The translations under genes and the position numbers were made by a program. Under the pieces are notes generated by a model that did no database searches, had not been told where the DNA came from, and saw nothing but the letters and a program-made list of their open reading frames with translations. A DNA stretch of 6,701 nt from Geminicoccaceae bacterium (GTDB lineage Bacteria > Pseudomonadota > Alphaproteobacteria > Geminicoccales > Geminicoccaceae): assembly GCA_030824835.1 (NCBI GenBank), contig JAPJRA010000200.1, positions 1 to 6,701 on the forward strand. Reading direction: 5' to 3'. Of this stretch, positions 6,032 through 6,701 are shown piece after piece (the first letter of the stretch is position 1; each line of letters begins with the position of its first letter).

Positions 6032-6701
6032 ATGGCGAACGACCGTTCCATATCGGATCATTGGGGTGAGGGCGACGTCCTGGGCCGCATCCTGGACGCC
6101 GTCCGGGCCGCCGGCCTGTCGCCCGACACGCTGACCGTCGACCAGCTCGCCCCGGTCGACCATTTCCACGCGCGCGGCTTCGCCGCCACCAAGGAGCTGG
6201 CCGACGCCCTGCCGATCCGGCCAAGCTACCGGCTGGTCGACATCGGCTGCGGCATCGGCGGGCCGGCGCGCTACCTCGCCCAGCGCTTCGACTGCCATGT
6301 CGCCGGCATCGACATCACCGCCCCGTTCGTGGACGCGGCCAACCGGCTGACCGCGCTCGTCGGCCTGGAAGGCAGGGTCACGGCCGAGCTCGGCGATGGC
6401 CGGCACCTCCCCTACCCCGACCAGAGCTTCGACGGCGGCTACACCCAGCACGTCACGATGAACGTCGCCGACCGGGCGGGCTTCTTCAAGGAGGCGTTCC
6501 GGGTCCTCAAGCCCGGCGCCTTCTTCGCGCTCACCGAGCACGGCCTGGGGGAGCGCGGTGATCCCCACTACCCGCTGCCCTGGTCCGACGACGGCACCGG
6601 CGCCTACCTCCTGCCCCCGGCGGCGACCGTGGACCTGCTCGCCGAGGCCGGCATCGACATCACCGCCCCGTTCGTGGACGCGGCCAACCGGCTGACCGCG
6701 C
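6032..6701 (+). CDS. Class I SAM-dependent methyltransferase, 3'-truncated
   Basis: This cytoplasmic small-molecule methyltransferase runs off the window; 223 codons are visible. The ATG at 6032 is preferred because AGGGGAGG (6016-6023) lies 8 bases upstream; in-frame ATGs at 6005 and 5933 (AGGGGAG at 5916-5922) would add low-complexity Pro/Ser-rich residues that family members lack. Motif I is VDIGCGIGG at 69-77, the acidic residue after strand 2 is Asp94 in AGIDIT, and GDGRHLPYPDQSFD followed by QHVTMNVADR and FRVLKPGAFF are the later Methyltransf_11-type motifs. The overall look is that of the sarcosine/dimethylglycine or phosphoethanolamine N-methyltransferase type, but the substrate cannot be assigned. 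Residues 206-223 exactly repeat residues 91-108, at a place where the family normally continues LLAEAGF into the last strands, so the 3' end of this gene as shown may not be reliable. Confidence 0.88.
   Translation, partial: MANDRSISDHWGEGDVLGRILDAVRAAGLSPDTLTVDQLAPVDHFHARGFAATKELADALPIRPSYRLVDIGCGIGGPARYLAQRFDCHVAGIDITAPFVDAANRLTALVGLEGRVTAELGDGRHLPYPDQSFDGGYTQHVTMNVADRAGFFKEAFRVLKPGAFFALTEHGLGERGDPHYPLPWSDDGTGAYLLPPAATVDLLAEAGIDITAPFVDAANRLTA
6302..6356 (+). repeat. 55-bp direct repeat, copy 1 (inside methyltransferase fold)
   Basis: This copy encodes AGIDITAPFVDAANRLTA (residues 91-108), the strand 2 and helix region expected in a class I methyltransferase, so it is the native copy. It is identical base for base to 6647-6701. 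The match stops on the left, where C6301 faces G6646. Confidence 0.95.
6647..6701 (+). repeat. 55-bp direct repeat, copy 2 (at window end)
   Basis: This is identical to 6302-6356 at an offset of 345 bases (115 codons), so the reading frame is kept. It ends exactly at the last base of the window. Its position after LLAEAG is not where this peptide belongs in the family, so it comes from a real duplication or from assembly. Confidence 0.95.

Noticed and set aside
4585..6051. 488-codon open frame on the minus strand opposite the cyclase gene
   Set aside because: It is antisense to a confident gene, runs through two hairpins, and has no recognisable domain; low-complexity Val/Gly/Asp repeats mirror the codons of the + strand gene.
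1..6701. CRISPR arrays, tRNA, rRNA, insertion-sequence ends, known riboswitches
   Set aside because: No regularly spaced repeats, cloverleaf, terminal inverted repeats with transposase, or familiar riboswitch core could be found by eye on either strand.

Overview
The window is a GC-rich, gene-dense stretch in which every recognisable gene lies on the + strand. The lipid-free set of secreted proteins, the alphaproteobacterial type of phosphomannomutase/phosphoglucomutase and the YxASYxDLxxAFG repeats point to an alphaproteobacterium, possibly Rhodospirillales/Geminicoccales-like. That placement is an inference from family resemblance and base composition only. Both ends cut through genes, and the last 55 bases exactly repeat an internal stretch, so the window may be a whole assembly contig rather than a slice of a finished genome.

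Layout: (1) 2-1198 is the 3' part of a phosphomannomutase/phosphoglucomutase with all four catalytic loops, closed by a perfect 13-bp hairpin at 1205-1236. (2) 1237-2107 is about 870 bases of lower-GC DNA with no gene I recognise; it holds an AT-rich 9-bp inverted repeat at 1922-1945. (3) 2108-3721 is an exported Cys-type sulfatase with two 41-residue-period repeats between its signal peptide and catalytic domain. (4) 3879-4451 is an exported type I copper protein (cupredoxin) with a Met-rich insert and a candidate FNR/FixK/NnrR-type box 64 bases upstream of its start. (5) 4567-5619 is an exported cyclase-family (kynurenine-formamidase-like) hydrolase in which two of the usual metal-binding His positions are Gln. 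It ends at a 17-pair hairpin. (6) 5671-6031 is a leader-like spacer with a clear intrinsic terminator/attenuator (UUCG hairpin plus T5). (7) 6032-6701 is a class I SAM-dependent methyltransferase that runs off the end.

The three middle genes all encode Sec-type exported proteins, each with its own Shine-Dalgarno sequence and spacers of 115-157 bases. They look like a run of periplasmic functions rather than a tight operon, and nothing in the sequence proves that they share one pathway. The phosphomannomutase (sugar-phosphate supply for polysaccharides) and the methyltransferase are cytoplasmic and appear to be separate transcription units.

I did not find a clearly new multi-gene system. The points most worth checking are the terminal 55-bp in-frame repeat in the methyltransferase (a 345-bp tandem duplication or an assembly artefact), the repeat-sulfatase fusion, the FNR-type box before the cupredoxin, and the Gln-substituted metal motif of the exported cyclase.
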